NCBI RefSeq assembly: GCF_900112415.1
Contig: NZ_FOLV01000001.1
Span: 186,001-250,000 of the forward strand
Source: Bacillus sp. 491mf
GTDB taxonomy: Bacteria > Bacillota > Bacilli > Bacillales > Bacillaceae_G
Direction of reading: 5' to 3'
Length of the DNA: 64,000 bases
Position numbers and translations under genes: made by a program. Below the pieces are notes generated by a model. It saw only the letters and a program-made list of their open reading frames with translations, ran no database searches and had not been told where the DNA came from. Positions 19,083 through 30,555 of the stretch are shown here, one piece after another (the first letter of the stretch is position 1; every line of letters starts with the position of its first letter).

Positions 19083-20558
19083 ATGAAGTTGCATACACTC
19101 GTATCAAATTTGCATGATTTTCCAGTCATTCCAATAGAAAATCCAGAAATTACATCAATTGAAGCAGATTCACGTAAAGTGACAACTGGAAGTTTATTTG
19201 TATGTATAAAAGGTTATACGGTTGATAGTCATGAATTTGCTATGCAAGCAGCCGCGCAAGGTGCGGCTGCTATTGTTGCGGAAAGACCTATTGATGTTGA
19301 CGTTCCAGTTGTACTTGTTAAAGATACAGTACGTTCTTTAGCAGTGTTAGCTGACTCTTTTTATGGACAGCCGACGCAAAAGTTACACTTAATTGGAATT
19401 ACAGGTACAAATGGAAAGACAACAACATCGCATATAATGAACGAAATTATGCGCGCACATGGACATAAAACAGGGCTAATTGGGACGATTAATATGAAAA
19501 TAGGTGATGAAACGTATGAGGTGAAAAATACAACACCTGATGCATTAACATTACAAAATACGTTCGCTAAAATGGTCGAACAAAATGTAAATAGCGCTGT
19601 TATGGAAGTATCTTCACATGCGTTGCGTCTCGGAAGAGTACATGGATGTGACTATGATGTAGCGGTGTTTACAAACTTAACGCAAGATCATTTAGATTAT
19701 CATAAAACGATGGAAGAGTATAAATATGCAAAAGCCTTGCTATTTGCACAGCTTGGTAATAGTTATCATCATAATCGTGTAAAGTACGCTGTATTAAATA
19801 ATGACGACGCTGCAACAATAGACTTTATGGAAAGTACAGCAGCAACAGTGATTACGTATGGGATTGATACAAAAAGTGATATTATGGCGAAAAACATTGA
19901 GATGACAAGTGCTGGTACGACGTTTACACTCGTAACTCCAAATGAAAGTTTTGACATCACGATGAAATTAATTGGGAAGTTTAATGTGTATAATGTATTA
20001 GCTGCAACAGCTGCATGTTTTGTTTCTGGTGTAGCGCTGCAAACAATTATCGACGTTGTGAAAGAATTAAAAGGTGTTCCTGGCCGCTTTGAAGTTGTTG
20101 ATAGAGGACAAGATTTTACTGTCATTGTTGATTATGCGCATACACCAGATAGTTTAGAAAATGTATTGTTGACAACGAAACAATTTGCAAAAGGTAATGT
20201 GTATTGTATTGTTGGATGCGGCGGAGATCGAGATCGTACGAAACGACCAATTATGGCCAATGTTGCAATGAAATACGCAACGCATGCGATTTATACATCA
20301 GATAATCCGCGTAGCGAACACCCACAAGCAATTCTTGATGATATGATTGAAGGTATAGAGGGAAATAATTATGAAGTAATTGTTGATCGAAAAGAAGCGA
20401 TATTTCATGCTGTATCAGAGGCAAAAGCTGGAGATATTATTGTAATTGCAGGTAAAGGTCATGAGACATATCAAATTATTGGTACAGAGGTACACCATTT
20501 TGACGATCGTGAGGTTGCTGGGGAGGCAATTGCACAACGTTTAAGCATGAAAGAATGA
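19083..20558 (+). CDS. murE: UDP-MurNAc-tripeptide synthetase (meso-DAP adding)
   Basis: 491 residues. Adds meso-diaminopimelate to UDP-MurNAc-L-Ala-D-Glu. ATP loop [13 protein letters not shown] at about 108-120; carbamylated-Lys region and the DNPRSE motif (near residue 406) that selects meso-DAP rather than lysine. Cytoplasmic Mur ligase of normal length. Followed by mraY after 22 bases; same operon as the downstream wall genes. Confidence 0.96.
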   Translation: MKLHTLVSNLHDFPVIPIENPEITSIEADSRKVTTGSLFVCIKGYTVDSHEFAMQAAAQGAAAIVAERPIDVDVPVVLVKDTVRSLAVLADSFYGQPTQKLHLIGITGTNGKTTTSHIMNEIMRAHGHKTGLIGTINMKIGDETYEVKNTTPDALTLQNTFAKMVEQNVNSAVMEVSSHALRLGRVHGCDYDVAVFTNLTQDHLDYHKTMEEYKYAKALLFAQLGNSYHHNRVKYAVLNNDDAATIDFMESTAATVITYGIDTKSDIMAKNIEMTSAGTTFTLVTPNESFDITMKLIGKFNVYNVLAATAACFVSGVALQTIIDVVKELKGVPGRFEVVDRGQDFTVIVDYAHTPDSLENVLLTTKQFAKGNVYCIVGCGGDRDRTKRPIMANVAMKYATHAIYTSDNPRSEHPQAILDDMIEGIEGNNYEVIVDRKEAIFHAVSEAKAGDIIVIAGKGHETYQIIGTEVHHFDDREVAGEAIAQRLSMKE

Positions 20559-20580
20559 CAACAAGAGAGGGGGACTAAAT

Positions 20581-21552
20581 ATGCTTGAACAAGGATTATT
20601 AATTACAGTTGGGGTGTCATTTTTAATTTCGGTTGCGTTGTCACCAATTTTTATTCCATTTTTACGTCGTTTAAAATTTGGGCAGAGCATTCGAGATGAA
20701 GGACCAAAATCACATCAAAAGAAATCGGGAACACCGACTATGGGCGGAATTGTTATTTTTATTTCAATTATGATTACGTCTATTATTATGATGTTTAAAT
20801 TTCAAAAAAGTGCTGAGACGTACTTATTGCTTCTTGTTACATTTGGCTACGGTTTAATCGGATTTTTAGATGATTACATTAAAGTTGTAAAAAAACGAAA
20901 TCTTGGTTTAACATCAAAGCAAAAATTGGTAGGACAATTTATTATTGCAGTAGCATTCTTTATCATTGCAAAAGGACAAGGATTTGATACACATTTAATG
21001 ATTCCAGGTACGGAAATTAAGTTTGACTTACACTGGGCGTACTTTATTCTCGTGCTCTTTATGCTGATAGGAGCTTCAAATGCAGTTAACTTAACAGATG
21101 GTTTAGATGGATTATTAGCAGGAACAGCTGCTATTGCATTTGGTGCATATAGTATTATTGCATTTGCTCAGGAACAGTATACAATTGCTATTTTTTGTAT
21201 GGCAGTTGTGGGAGCTGTATTAGGATTTTTAGTATTTAATGCCCATCCCGCAAAAGTGTTTATGGGGGATACAGGATCTTTAGCTCTTGGCGGTGCTTTA
21301 GCTGCTGTTTCCATTTTAACGAAAACAGAATTATTATTAGTTATCATTGGTGGAATGTTTGTTATTGAGACACTCTCTGTTATTATTCAAGTTGTGTCGT
21401 TTAAAACGAGAGGAAAGCGTGTATTCAAAATGAGTCCGCTTCATCACCACTATGAATTATGTGGTTGGTCAGAATGGCGAGTAGTTGTAACGTTCTGGTC
21501 AGTCGGACTTTTATTTGCCGTGTTAGGAATTTATATCGGAGTGTGGATGTAA
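20581..21552 (+). CDS. mraY: Phospho-MurNAc-pentapeptide transferase MraY
   Basis: 323 residues with about ten membrane segments. Makes lipid I from UDP-MurNAc-pentapeptide and undecaprenyl phosphate. Visible motifs: GTPTMGG (47-53), LDDYIKV (about 96-102), [24 protein letters not shown] and the PLHHHYE loop. Complete. Its last codons carry the ribosome site of murD, which starts immediately. Confidence 0.96.
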   Translation: MLEQGLLITVGVSFLISVALSPIFIPFLRRLKFGQSIRDEGPKSHQKKSGTPTMGGIVIFISIMITSIIMMFKFQKSAETYLLLLVTFGYGLIGFLDDYIKVVKKRNLGLTSKQKLVGQFIIAVAFFIIAKGQGFDTHLMIPGTEIKFDLHWAYFILVLFMLIGASNAVNLTDGLDGLLAGTAAIAFGAYSIIAFAQEQYTIAIFCMAVVGAVLGFLVFNAHPAKVFMGDTGSLALGGALAAVSILTKTELLLVIIGGMFVIETLSVIIQVVSFKTRGKRVFKMSPLHHHYELCGWSEWRVVVTFWSVGLLFAVLGIYIGVWM

Positions 21553-22905
21553 TTGAAAACGATAACTGACTATCAAAATAAAAATATTCTTGTATTAGGT
21601 ATGGCAAAAAGCGGTTATGCTGCAGCTGTCTTATTAAAGAAACTTGGAGCAAATGTGATTGTAAATGATGGCAAGCCGCTTGCTGAAAACCCATTAGCGA
21701 CAGAGTTACAAAGTCAAGGTATAGAAGTTGTATGTGGCGGCCATCCTTTAGAATTATTAGAAAAAAATATTTCTGTCGTTGTAAAAAATCCAGGGATTCC
21801 GTATTCTAATCCGTTACTAGTAGCGGCAAAGAAAAAAAACATTCCGATTATAACAGAAGTAGAACTAGCGTATCGCATTTCGGATGCTCCATTAATTGGG
21901 ATTACAGGATCGAACGGAAAAACAACGACAACAACATTAACATTTGAAATGTTAAAAGAAGGAGAAAAACATCCTGTTATTGCTGGAAATATCGGCATGG
22001 TAGCGTGTGAAGTTGCACAAGGTGTAACGGAACAAGAAGTGGTTGTAACAGAACTTTCTTCTTTTCAATTAATGGGGATTGATACATTTCAACCGAAGAT
22101 TGCGGTGTTGTTAAATTTATTTGAAGCACATTTAGATTATCATGGTACGAAAGAAGAATACGGTTTAGCAAAAGCGAATATCTTTAAAAATCAAAATGAA
22201 AATGACTATAGCATCATTAACGCTGACGATGAAGAGGTAATAATGTTGTCTGAGCAAAGTAAAGGACAAAAAGTGTACTTTTCTACGACGAAAGTCATTG
22301 AAGACGGTGCGTGTGTAAAGGACGGCGCTCTTTACTTCAAAGGTGAAAAAGTGATTGATGTTCAAGATATCGTATTGCCAGGGAAACATAATTTAGAAAA
22401 TATCCTAGCTGCTATGAGCATTGCAAAGCTTATGGGTGCTGCAAATGAAGCGATTATAGCAGTCTTAAAACGGTTTACAGGTGTAAAGCATCGTTTAGAA
22501 TATGTAACGACAATTCAAAACCGTAAGTTTTATAATGATTCGAAAGCAACAAATATGCTGGCGACAGAAAAAGCATTGTCTGCATTTACGAAACCAGTCA
22601 TTTTATTAGCTGGCGGACTAGATCGCGGGAATGAATTTGACGAATTAATTCCATACTTTGAGAATGTAAAGGCATTATTTACATTCGGACAAACTGCACC
22701 GAAGCTTGTTGAAGTGGCAGAAAAGGCTGGAATGAAAGGTATTAAATGTGTCGATAATGTGGAACAAGCGGTACAAGAAGCGTTTGCTCTGTCTGAAGAA
22801 GGAGATATAATTCTTTTATCTCCAGCATGTGCAAGCTGGGATCAATTTAAAACATTTGAAGAAAGAGGAGACATGTTTATACAAGCTGTGCATAAGCTAG
22901 TATAA
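21553..22905 (+). CDS. murD: UDP-MurNAc-L-alanine:D-glutamate ligase
   Basis: 450 residues, TTG start directly after the mraY stop with GGAGTGTGG inside mraY as ribosome site. Adds D-glutamate to UDP-MurNAc-L-Ala. N-terminal Rossmann-like [12 protein letters not shown] loop [11 protein letters not shown] (about 116-126), and the EAHLDYHGT and [12 protein letters not shown] motifs. The TAA stop is part of an ATAAAGTGAAA sequence that resembles one end of the short repeat. Confidence 0.95.
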   Translation: MKTITDYQNKNILVLGMAKSGYAAAVLLKKLGANVIVNDGKPLAENPLATELQSQGIEVVCGGHPLELLEKNISVVVKNPGIPYSNPLLVAAKKKNIPIITEVELAYRISDAPLIGITGSNGKTTTTTLTFEMLKEGEKHPVIAGNIGMVACEVAQGVTEQEVVVTELSSFQLMGIDTFQPKIAVLLNLFEAHLDYHGTKEEYGLAKANIFKNQNENDYSIINADDEEVIMLSEQSKGQKVYFSTTKVIEDGACVKDGALYFKGEKVIDVQDIVLPGKHNLENILAAMSIAKLMGAANEAIIAVLKRFTGVKHRLEYVTTIQNRKFYNDSKATNMLATEKALSAFTKPVILLAGGLDRGNEFDELIPYFENVKALFTFGQTAPKLVEVAEKAGMKGIKCVDNVEQAVQEAFALSEEGDIILLSPACASWDQFKTFEERGDMFIQAVHKLV

Positions 22906-22950
22906 AGTGAAAGAATCATCAGTGGATTATTTCTGCTGATGATTCTTTTA
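22902..22950 (+). terminator. Terminator after murD with repeat-like start
   Basis: AAAGAATCATCAG (22910-22922) pairs perfectly with CTGATGATTCTTT (22936-22948) then T residues. The preceding ATAAAGTGAAA is shared with the TTTAT-type repeats, so the terminator may be a modified repeat. Confidence 0.8.
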
Positions 22951-23161
22951 TAGATAAAATAATGTGAAATTTCTATCGGTGAGAGAGCTCATCTTCTACT
23001 GATGAGAAATCTTCACCAGGTTCTTACAGGCAGTTATTCACACATATCTTCTTTGATTTTGCGGTGGAATTAGGCTGCTTGCCTCTTGCCTAAATAAATG
23101 AGACTTCGGTTGTAAAAAAAGTATGGTTAACGAAAAGCTACATTCAAAGAGGTGATACTCA

Positions 23162-24259
23162 TTGCCAACAAAAAAGACGCCTGACTTTATTCTTATAATT
23201 GTAACCTTGTTACTTTTGACGGTAGGAATGGTGATGGTATACAGCGCTAGTGCTGTATGGGCTTCGTATAAAATGGGAGATTCGTTCTTTTTTGCAAAAC
23301 GTCAATTGTTATTTGCTGGGCTTGGTGTCGTTGCTATGTTTTTTATTATGAAGATTGATTATTGGGTGTGGCGTACATATTCTAAAGTGATTTTACTCAT
23401 TTGTTTTGTTCTCCTTATATTAGTTTTAATTCCAGGTATTGGACTGGTGCGCGGCGGCGCTCGAAGTTGGATTGGGATAGGGGCATTCTCAATTCAGCCT
23501 TCGGAGTTTATGAAGTTTGCGATGATTATTTTTTTAGCGAAATTTTTATCGGAAAAACAAAAAATGATTACATCTTTTAAACGAGGATTGCTTCCTTCGC
23601 TTAGTTTTGTATTTGTTGCATTTGGCATGATTATGCTGCAACCAGATTTGGGAACGGGAACCGTAATGGTTGGCACTTGTATTGTTATGATTTTTGTTTC
23701 GGGAGCACGGATTTTTCACTTTTCCATGTTAGGACTAATAGGAGTAGCAGGATTTGTAGGGCTGATTGTATCAGCACCATATCGAATGAAACGGATTACA
23801 TCTTATTTAGATCCATGGTCGGATCCGCTTGGAAGTGGATTTCAAATTATTCAATCGTTACTTGCAATCGGACCGGGTGGATTATTTGGTCTTGGTCTTG
23901 GGCAAAGCAGACAGAAATTTCTTTACTTACCAGAGCCGCAAACAGACTTTATTTTTGCGATTCTTTCTGAAGAATTAGGTTTTATTGGTGGTTCGTTTGT
24001 GTTATTATTATTTAGTCTGTTGTTATGGCGTGGGATTCGAGTAGCATTAGGAGCGCCAGACTTATATGGAACTTTTTTAGCAGTCGGGATTGTGGCGATG
24101 ATTGCGATTCAAGTAATGATTAACATCGGTGTTGTAACTGGTTTAATGCCAGTTACAGGAATTACCTTACCATTTTTAAGTTATGGTGGGTCTAGCTTGA
24201 CCCTTATGTTAATGGCGGTTGGAGTATTACTAAATATAAGTCGCCATTCTCGCTACTAA
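23162..24259 (+). CDS. spoVE: Stage V sporulation protein E, FtsW/RodA-type glycosyltransferase
   Basis: 365 residues, TTG start with AAAGAGGTGAT upstream. SEDS-family membrane protein with about ten membrane segments; signatures GGARSWIGIGAFSIQPSE and PVTGITLPFLSYGGSS. SEDS proteins polymerise lipid II; SpoVE works with SpoVD in cortex synthesis. Because a separate vegetative ftsW usually exists elsewhere in Bacillus, I assign spoVE by position. Unit closed by a terminator. Confidence 0.93.
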   Translation: MPTKKTPDFILIIVTLLLLTVGMVMVYSASAVWASYKMGDSFFFAKRQLLFAGLGVVAMFFIMKIDYWVWRTYSKVILLICFVLLILVLIPGIGLVRGGARSWIGIGAFSIQPSEFMKFAMIIFLAKFLSEKQKMITSFKRGLLPSLSFVFVAFGMIMLQPDLGTGTVMVGTCIVMIFVSGARIFHFSMLGLIGVAGFVGLIVSAPYRMKRITSYLDPWSDPLGSGFQIIQSLLAIGPGGLFGLGLGQSRQKFLYLPEPQTDFIFAILSEELGFIGGSFVLLLFSLLLWRGIRVALGAPDLYGTFLAVGIVAMIAIQVMINIGVVTGLMPVTGITLPFLSYGGSSLTLMLMAVGVLLNISRHSRY

Positions 24260-24285
24260 ACCCTGTTTTTATGACAGGGTTTTTC
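24258..24285 (+). terminator. Terminator of spoVE
   Basis: AAACCCTG, loop TTTTTATGA, CAGGGTTTTT, overlapping the spoVE stop codon. Confidence 0.85.
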
Positions 24286-24426
24286 GTATGTAAAAATAGA
24301 AACTAAGCGATTGACATATGAATAGCATACAGTGAAATTTATGAACAGTAAGGTTAGTTAAACAAATCGGACTTTTATGATCTGGCAGTAGTGGGATAAT
24401 AGAAAAAAGAAGCGGAGGAATAAGCA

Positions 24427-25530
24427 GTGCGAGTATTAGTCAGTGGTGGCGGAACAGGTGGGCACATTTATCCAGCTCTTGCGTTAATTCGAGAAATCAA
24501 AAAAATTCATCCGGAAGCGAGATTTTTATATATTGGTACTGAAAATGGTTTGGAGAGTAAAATTGTTCGCAAAGCGGGGATACCTTTTCAATCCATTGTT
24601 ATTAGTGGGTTCAAGCGTAAATTATCAGTTGACAATGTGAAAACGGTGATGCGTTTTGTGAAAGGTGTACAGGATAGTAAACGGTACATACGTCGTTTTA
24701 ATCCAGATGTTGTTATTGGAACAGGTGGTTATGTATGTGGTCCGGTTGTATACGCAGCAGCTAAACTGGGTATTCCAACAGTTGTACACGAACAAAATAG
24801 TGTACCTGGTGTAACAAATAAATTTTTGAGCCGTTACGTGAATAATGTAGCGGTTTGTTTTGAAGCGGCAGTAGAACATTTCCCGCAAAATAAAGTTGTG
24901 ATGACAGGGAATCCTCGGGCTTCAGAAGTGTTGAATCAAAATGGTATGAAAGGCAAGCGTTCGGTCGGTTTATCTCTTTCAAAAAAATCAGTGTTAATTT
25001 TTGGAGGAAGCCGAGGCGCTAGACCAATTAATGATGCGTTTTTAGAAGCAATTGAACAATTTGGTAATAAAGCTTACGAAGTATTGTACGTTACAGGTGA
25101 AGTGCATTATGATAAAGTGATAGAATTGGTGAAACAAAAAGGGAATCCACACAATGTTATAATTAAGCCGTTCATTGATAATATGCCAGAAGTACTTACT
25201 GGGGTAGATCTTGTTGTTTCGCGTGCAGGTGCCACAACGTTAGCTGAATTGACAGCTTTAGGGAAACCAAGTATTTTAATTCCAAGTCCATATGTTACAA
25301 ACAATCATCAAGAGAAAAACGCTCTTTCTGTTGTTGAAAAGGGGGCAGCAAAAATGCTTCTTGAAAAAGATTTAACAGGTGAAACGCTTCTTGGTGATAT
25401 CGATGAAATTTTATTGGATACACAAAAATTACAAAATATGAAACTTGCTGCAAAGCAGTTAGGAATTCCAGATGCAGCAAATAAGTTATTTGAAGTGATG
25501 AAAAAACTTGTAGAAAATAACGTTAGGTGA
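24427..25530 (+). CDS. murG: UDP-GlcNAc--lipid I transferase MurG
   Basis: 367 residues, GTG start with GGAGGAATAAGCA upstream. Makes lipid II on the inner membrane face. N-terminal [14 protein letters not shown] (residues 7-20), central HEQNSVPG and C-terminal [11 protein letters not shown] with [14 protein letters not shown], all MurG signatures. The 166-bp gap after spoVE probably holds its promoter, which I could not pin down. Confidence 0.96.
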   Translation: MRVLVSGGGTGGHIYPALALIREIKKIHPEARFLYIGTENGLESKIVRKAGIPFQSIVISGFKRKLSVDNVKTVMRFVKGVQDSKRYIRRFNPDVVIGTGGYVCGPVVYAAAKLGIPTVVHEQNSVPGVTNKFLSRYVNNVAVCFEAAVEHFPQNKVVMTGNPRASEVLNQNGMKGKRSVGLSLSKKSVLIFGGSRGARPINDAFLEAIEQFGNKAYEVLYVTGEVHYDKVIELVKQKGNPHNVIIKPFIDNMPEVLTGVDLVVSRAGATTLAELTALGKPSILIPSPYVTNNHQEKNALSVVEKGAAKMLLEKDLTGETLLGDIDEILLDTQKLQNMKLAAKQLGIPDAANKLFEVMKKLVENNVR

Positions 25531-25580
25531 ATACCCTGCATACTACTGTAGTACAGAGATTTAATATGGGGGAGATCATC

Positions 25581-26486
25581 ATGAAACAATTAGCAAAAGA
25601 ACTTATGGAAGCACATGTAGGAAAAGTATTAGAAAATGAACCATTAGCTCGTTATACAACAATGAAAATAGGTGGTCCAGCAGATATTTTAGTCATTCCA
25701 AGTAGCATGCAAGGTGTAGAAAAAGCGCTAGAATGTGTGAAAAAGTATAGAACAAAATGGACTACGATTGGTCGCGGTTCTAATCTGCTTGTATCCGATA
25801 AAGGAATTGAAGGTGTTGTCATTCGACTAGGAGAGGGTTTGGATCATTTAGAAGTGACTGGAACGAATGTCCGCGCGGGCGGAGGATATCCTCTTATTAA
25901 GCTTTCAACTCTACTAAGCCGTCAAGGACTCGCAGGATTAGAGTTTGCAAGTGGAATCCCAGGAAGTGTAGGCGGGGCTGTGTATATGAATGCAGGCGCT
26001 CATAAATCGGATATGTCTAAAATTGTGAAGCGCGCTCGTGTGATGTTTGAAGACGGAAAGTTTGAATGGTTAACGAAAGAAGAGCTAGAATTTTCTTATC
26101 GTACATCTGTGTTACAAAAGAAGCGCCCTGGTATTGTACTAGAAGTAGAATTGCAATTAAAAGAAGGAAATCGTGACGAAATTATCGGGATCATGCAAAA
26201 AAATAAAGATTATCGTCGTGATACTCAACCTTGGAACCATCCGTGTGCAGGGAGCATTTTTAGAAACCCGCTCCCAAACTATGCTGGTGATCTAGTGGAA
26301 AAAGCTGGGCTGCGCGGTTATCAAATTGGTGGTGCGAAAATTTCAGAAATGCATGGAAACTTCATTGTAAACACGGGGACAGCATCAGCACAAGATGTTC
26401 TTGATTTAATCTCTTTTGTAAAGAAGACAATACTAGAACAGTTTGGTTTAGATATGCACACTGAAGTAGAAATCATTGGAAGATAA
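25581..26486 (+). CDS. murB: UDP-N-acetylenolpyruvoylglucosamine reductase
   Basis: 301 residues from ATG 25581 ([12 protein letters not shown]), GGGGGAG site. FAD enzyme making UDP-MurNAc. Contains [19 protein letters not shown], the flavin [13 protein letters not shown] loop, catalytic Ser in GSIFRNP and the terminal Glu in HTEVEIIG, hence the type IIa short form. Upstream in-frame residues from 25527 lack a ribosome site. Confidence 0.95.
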   Translation: MKQLAKELMEAHVGKVLENEPLARYTTMKIGGPADILVIPSSMQGVEKALECVKKYRTKWTTIGRGSNLLVSDKGIEGVVIRLGEGLDHLEVTGTNVRAGGGYPLIKLSTLLSRQGLAGLEFASGIPGSVGGAVYMNAGAHKSDMSKIVKRARVMFEDGKFEWLTKEELEFSYRTSVLQKKRPGIVLEVELQLKEGNRDEIIGIMQKNKDYRRDTQPWNHPCAGSIFRNPLPNYAGDLVEKAGLRGYQIGGAKISEMHGNFIVNTGTASAQDVLDLISFVKKTILEQFGLDMHTEVEIIGR

Positions 26487-26518
26487 TAGTTGTCTGTCCT
26501 GCCTTGTATCATTTATGA

Positions 26519-26562
26519 TATAATGAGAAGAAGAACGGCATGCATAACATGCCGTTCTTTAT
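26519..26562 (+). promoter_or_regulatory. Extended -10 and 5' hairpin before divIB
   Basis: TGATATAAT (TATAAT 26519-26524) is an extended -10; a -35 is not clear. Seven bases later a perfect 12-bp stem AAGAACGGCATG / CATGCCGTTCTT (26531-26542, 26548-26559) with a CATAA loop begins. A transcript from this promoter would start with the hairpin. It might also attenuate read-through from murB, but the T-run is weak. Confidence 0.5.
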
Positions 26563-26582
26563 GTTACATAGGGGGAGCGTAC

Positions 26583-27329
26583 ATGAAGAATAGTAAAGTT
26601 ATTAAGTTACAAGATCGTGTACCAAAATTAAAAAATCAAAAGAAGAAAAAACAAGTAAATAAACGATTAATTTTATATGTATCGATTTTATTTTTATTGG
26701 TACTTTTTTTAATTTATTTTCGATCTCCGATGAGCAATATAAAAGAGATTACAATTCATGGTAATCATTATATGACGGATAAACAAATAATGGAGCAGTC
26801 TGGGATTACGAATAATATGAGCTATTTTAGTCTAATTGGACATCAAGCGGAAGCGAAATTAAAGAAGCAAAAGGAAATAAAAAATGTCCATGTGAAAAAA
26901 CAATTTCCAAACAAGATTGTTATCGATGTTGAGGAATATGTGACAATTGGCTACATTAATAAAGATGACAAATTATATCCTCTTTTACAAAATGGAAAAT
27001 CATTAGATGCCCTTCCAAATGGGAAGTTACCAGTTGCTGCACCAATTTTTGTTCCTTTTGAAGAAAAGAAAATGAAAGAATTGATTGCTGAACTAGAAAC
27101 GTTAACACCAGCTGTTCTTCGCTCCATATCAGAAATCCAGTATAAACCAACAGAATTGTATGCAGATCATCTTACACTATATATGAATGAGGGATACGAA
27201 GTAAGTACAGTTATTCAAGATTTTGCAAAACGAATGGAAGCTTATCCACTTATTGTTAAGAATTTGTCGCCAGATAAAAAAGCAATTATCCACCTAGAGG
27301 TAGGTGCTTACACTGAATATCTAAATTAA
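26583..27329 (+). CDS. divIB: Cell division protein DivIB/FtsQ
   Basis: 248 residues from ATG 26583, AGGGGGAG site. Lysine-rich cytoplasmic tail (1-28), one membrane segment (about 30-48), then a POTRA domain (ISNIKEITIHGNHYMT-like region) and the FtsQ beta domain. Part of the FtsL-DivIC-DivIB complex regulating septal synthesis. The C-terminal tail is short. Downstream ylxW/ylxX/sbp of B. subtilis are absent. Confidence 0.93.
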   Translation: MKNSKVIKLQDRVPKLKNQKKKKQVNKRLILYVSILFLLVLFLIYFRSPMSNIKEITIHGNHYMTDKQIMEQSGITNNMSYFSLIGHQAEAKLKKQKEIKNVHVKKQFPNKIVIDVEEYVTIGYINKDDKLYPLLQNGKSLDALPNGKLPVAAPIFVPFEEKKMKELIAELETLTPAVLRSISEIQYKPTELYADHLTLYMNEGYEVSTVIQDFAKRMEAYPLIVKNLSPDKKAIIHLEVGAYTEYLN

Positions 27330-27735
27330 CGAATAACAGCTTAGCAAAGTGGATGCTTTAGTTGTAAAATTTGTTTTGTTAAGAAAAATAGAAATGTATT
27401 CTTGAAAATTATGTAATTAAGTCATATTTTCCTCTTTTTTCTTTTTTTAATATAATCTTAGGAGTAAGTTTCACTTTTCTAGAAGTACATCTTAGTGTAG
27501 ACTTATAATTGGCGGTAATCTTTGTAGAGAGATAAGGTTGTTTCAAAAAATAACAGTGATTTATATTTTGCTGTTAAAAAAATGAATAAATACCAAACGA
27601 AAATAAGAAAAATATAGTGTTAAAAAAGGGAAACGCATAAATACGTTGAATATTTTTCTTATAACATAGTAAAGCAACGATTGTTGTTCCATATATTGAA
27701 TCTTATGGTATAAATAAAGAAGGAGGTGCCAAAGA
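27330..27735 (+). promoter_or_regulatory. Intergenic region before ftsA with a candidate promoter
   Basis: 406 bp, AT-rich, no gene on either strand that I believe. An extended -10 TGGTATAAA (27706-27714) lies 22 bases before the ftsA start; its -35 is weak (TTGTTC, 19-bp spacer). ftsA-ftsZ in B. subtilis have several promoters including a sigma-H one; I cannot resolve those here. Confidence 0.4.
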
Positions 27736-29037
27736 ATGAACAGCAATGAAATATATGTTAGTCTTGACATCGGTACATCCAATGTTAAAGTCATAATTGG
27801 CGAGATGGTCAATGACGCTTTAAACATTATTGGTGTTGGAAATGTAAAGTCGAATGGTTTGAAAAAAGGCTCCATTGTTGACATAGATGAGACTGTACAA
27901 TCGATTAAAAAGGCTATTGAACAAGCTGAACGCATGGTAGGAATTCACATTGAACGCGTTGTTGTAGGTGTAAATTCTAATCAAGTACAGCTTCTTCCTT
28001 GTCATGGAGTAGTCGCTGTTTCAAATGAAGATCGTGAAATCGGAAACGAAGATGTGCTTCGGGTACTTGATGCAGCACAAGTTGTGTCAATTTCACCAGA
28101 GCGTGAGTTTATTGATGTGGTGCCTCGACAGTTTATCGTAGACGGCCTTGATGGAATTAATGATCCGCGTGGAATGATTGGTGTACGTTTAGAAATGGAA
28201 GGTACATTAATTACAGGCTCGAGAACATTGTTACATAATTTACTTCGATGTGTAGAAAAAGCGGGTCTTGAAATAATTGATATTTGCCTTCAGCCATTAG
28301 CAGCAGCATCAGTTGCATTATCGAACGATGAAAAAAATCGTGGTGTTGCTCTTATTGACATCGGTGGAGGTTCGACAACATTATCCATTTTCCAAGATGG
28401 GGAATTACAAACGACAAGTATATTACCGATTGGTGGAGATCATATTACAAAAGATATCGCCATCGGATTGAAAACATCAACTGAAAATGCCGACCAAATT
28501 AAACTAAAATATGGACATGCTTTTTATGATACAGCATCTGAGGAAGAAATGTTTACTGTTTCAATGATGGGCAGTGATCAAACGGAGCAATATTCTCAAT
28601 TAGAGTTAGCTGATATCATTGAAGCTCGTGTAGAGGAAATTTTTATGCTAGTACAAGATGAGGTGCAAAAACTTGGCTTGAAACAGTTACCAGCTGGCTA
28701 TGTACTTACTGGTGGTGTTGTTTCTATGTCTGGTATTCTTGATCTTGCAAATGACATTCTACAACAAAATGTTCGTATTGCAACGCCAGATTATATTGGT
28801 GTACGTGAACCACAATATACAATTGGGGTTGGACTTATAAAAAATGCATACCAAAAAGCTAAATTGCGAGGAAAGAGCGTGCAGGAAAAGCAGGAAAATT
28901 ATGAAACACAGCATACACATGCACCAGTACCTGCTGCAGCGCAACAACCAGTAAAACAAAAGCCTCGTAAAAACAATGATAACAATGAACGAATGATGTC
29001 AAAAGTGAAGCGTGTATTCCGATATTTATGGGATTAG
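27736..29037 (+). CDS. ftsA: Cell division protein FtsA
   Basis: 433 residues, perfect AAGGAGGTG site. Actin-like ATPase that anchors FtsZ to the membrane. Phosphate loops VSLDIGTSNVKV (8-19) and ALIDIGGGSTTL (about 211-222), adenosine motif VLTGGVVSMSG, and a C-terminal amphipathic helix KVKRVFRYLWD for membrane binding, preceded by a Gln/Lys-rich linker. 39 bases before ftsZ. Confidence 0.97.
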   Translation: MNSNEIYVSLDIGTSNVKVIIGEMVNDALNIIGVGNVKSNGLKKGSIVDIDETVQSIKKAIEQAERMVGIHIERVVVGVNSNQVQLLPCHGVVAVSNEDREIGNEDVLRVLDAAQVVSISPEREFIDVVPRQFIVDGLDGINDPRGMIGVRLEMEGTLITGSRTLLHNLLRCVEKAGLEIIDICLQPLAAASVALSNDEKNRGVALIDIGGGSTTLSIFQDGELQTTSILPIGGDHITKDIAIGLKTSTENADQIKLKYGHAFYDTASEEEMFTVSMMGSDQTEQYSQLELADIIEARVEEIFMLVQDEVQKLGLKQLPAGYVLTGGVVSMSGILDLANDILQQNVRIATPDYIGVREPQYTIGVGLIKNAYQKAKLRGKSVQEKQENYETQHTHAPVPAAAQQPVKQKPRKNNDNNERMMSKVKRVFRYLWD

Positions 29038-29076
29038 ATTTAAACGCGAAAAATGAGGTTCTAGGGGGATTTCGAC

Positions 29077-30225
29077 ATGTTAGAGTTTGATACTACACAA
29101 GATCAATTAGCAAATATAAAAGTTATTGGTGTTGGCGGCGGCGGAAACAATGCTGTCAATCGTATGATTGAAAATGGCGTACAGGGCGTAGATTTTATTG
29201 CTGTAAACACAGATGCCCAAGCACTAAACTTATCAAAAGCTGAAACAAGAATGCAAATCGGTGGTAAATTAACGCGCGGACTTGGTGCGGGCGCAAATCC
29301 GGAAGTAGGAAAAAAAGCTGCTGAGGAAAGTAAAGAACAAATTCAAGAAGCACTTCGCGGTGCGGATATGGTCTTTGTCACAGCTGGTATGGGCGGTGGA
29401 ACTGGGACTGGAGCAGCTCCTGTTATTGCACAAATTGCAAAAGAACTAGGGGCATTAACAGTTGGGGTTGTAACTCGCCCATTTACATTTGAAGGTCGTA
29501 AGCGTGCAACGCAAGCTACATCTGGGATTGCTGCGTTTAAAGAAAATGTAGATACAATCATTGTTATTCCAAATGATCGTATTTTAGAAATCGTTGATAA
29601 AAATACACCAATGCTTGAGGCATTCCGTGAAGCAGATAACGTATTACGTCAAGGTGTTCAAGGTATTTCTGACTTAATTGCAACGCCTGGTCTTATTAAC
29701 TTAGACTTTGCAGACGTAAAAACAATTATGTCTAACAAAGGTTCTGCATTAATGGGGATTGGTATTGGAACTGGTGAAAACCGTGCGACAGAAGCAGCAA
29801 AACGTGCGATTTCTAGTCCGTTGCTAGAAACATCTATTGATGGTGCACAAGGTGTTATTATGAACATTACAGGTGGCACGAATTTAAGTTTATACGAAGT
29901 TCAAGAAGCGGCGGATATTGTAGCTTCAGCTTCTGATCCAGAAGTAAATATGATTTTCGGTTCAGTAATTAATGAAAACTTAAAAGATGAAATTGTTGTT
30001 ACAGTAATTGCAACAGGTTTTGATGATAGTATCTCAATGCAACCACCTAAACCAATTACTCGTTCCTCAGTAACTACTACTAAAAGTGCGCAGCAACCAG
30101 TACAACCAGTTAAACAACGCGAAGTAAAGCGTGAAGTAAAGCGTGAAGAGCCAGTTAGCGAGCGTCATACAGATGTAGATGATATCGATATTCCAGCATT
30201 TTTACGTAATCGTCGCAGACGCTAA
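29077..30225 (+). CDS. ftsZ: Cell division protein FtsZ
   Basis: 382 residues. Tubulin-like GTPase of the Z ring. Tubulin signature [10 protein letters not shown] (about 107-116), N-terminal [12 protein letters not shown]7 synergy loop [11 protein letters not shown], variable linker with a small [10 protein letters not shown] duplication, and the conserved C-terminal peptide [15 protein letters not shown] that binds FtsA, SepF and others. Confidence 0.98.
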   Translation: MLEFDTTQDQLANIKVIGVGGGGNNAVNRMIENGVQGVDFIAVNTDAQALNLSKAETRMQIGGKLTRGLGAGANPEVGKKAAEESKEQIQEALRGADMVFVTAGMGGGTGTGAAPVIAQIAKELGALTVGVVTRPFTFEGRKRATQATSGIAAFKENVDTIIVIPNDRILEIVDKNTPMLEAFREADNVLRQGVQGISDLIATPGLINLDFADVKTIMSNKGSALMGIGIGTGENRATEAAKRAISSPLLETSIDGAQGVIMNITGGTNLSLYEVQEAADIVASASDPEVNMIFGSVINENLKDEIVVTVIATGFDDSISMQPPKPITRSSVTTTKSAQQPVQPVKQREVKREVKREEPVSERHTDVDDIDIPAFLRNRRRR

Positions 30226-30233
30226 TGGAGCGT

Positions 30234-30275
30234 TTATAAAGTGAAACTTTAAGTTGTAGGGTATACCCGCTGCTT
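30234..30275. repeat. Remnant of the short TTTAT-type repeat after ftsZ
   Basis: TTATAAAGTGAAACTTTAAG followed by GGGTATACCCGCTGC, matching the ATAAAGTGAAACTT end of the short repeats, 9 bases after the ftsZ stop. The other end is not clear. Confidence 0.45.
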
Positions 30276-30349
30276 ATTAGTTGAACCAATTAAGTTTTTA
30301 CTGTCCATAAGTTGCGAGATGAATTTTCGTATTTCATGGAAAAATAAAG

Positions 30350-30392
30350 AAGAAAACTCTCTTTAAATGCAAAGAGGGTTTTCTTTTTTTTA
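30350..30392 (+). terminator. Terminator of ftsA-ftsZ
   Basis: AAGAAAACTCTCTTT pairs with AAAGAGGGTTTTCTT (one G-U pair), followed by a T-run. Confidence 0.88.
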
Positions 30393-30555
30393 TTCTCTTT
30401 CCTTTGTTATTCACGGACAGAAAAATAATAATCTTTATATTGATACAAATTTCGTTACTTACTCAAAGATAGTGCCTTCTCGGTAGTTTTATAAGAGTCC
30501 TCTTTTTCTACATGACAAATTATTCCTTAAAGTTTCAAAATAACAAAAAATCCCT

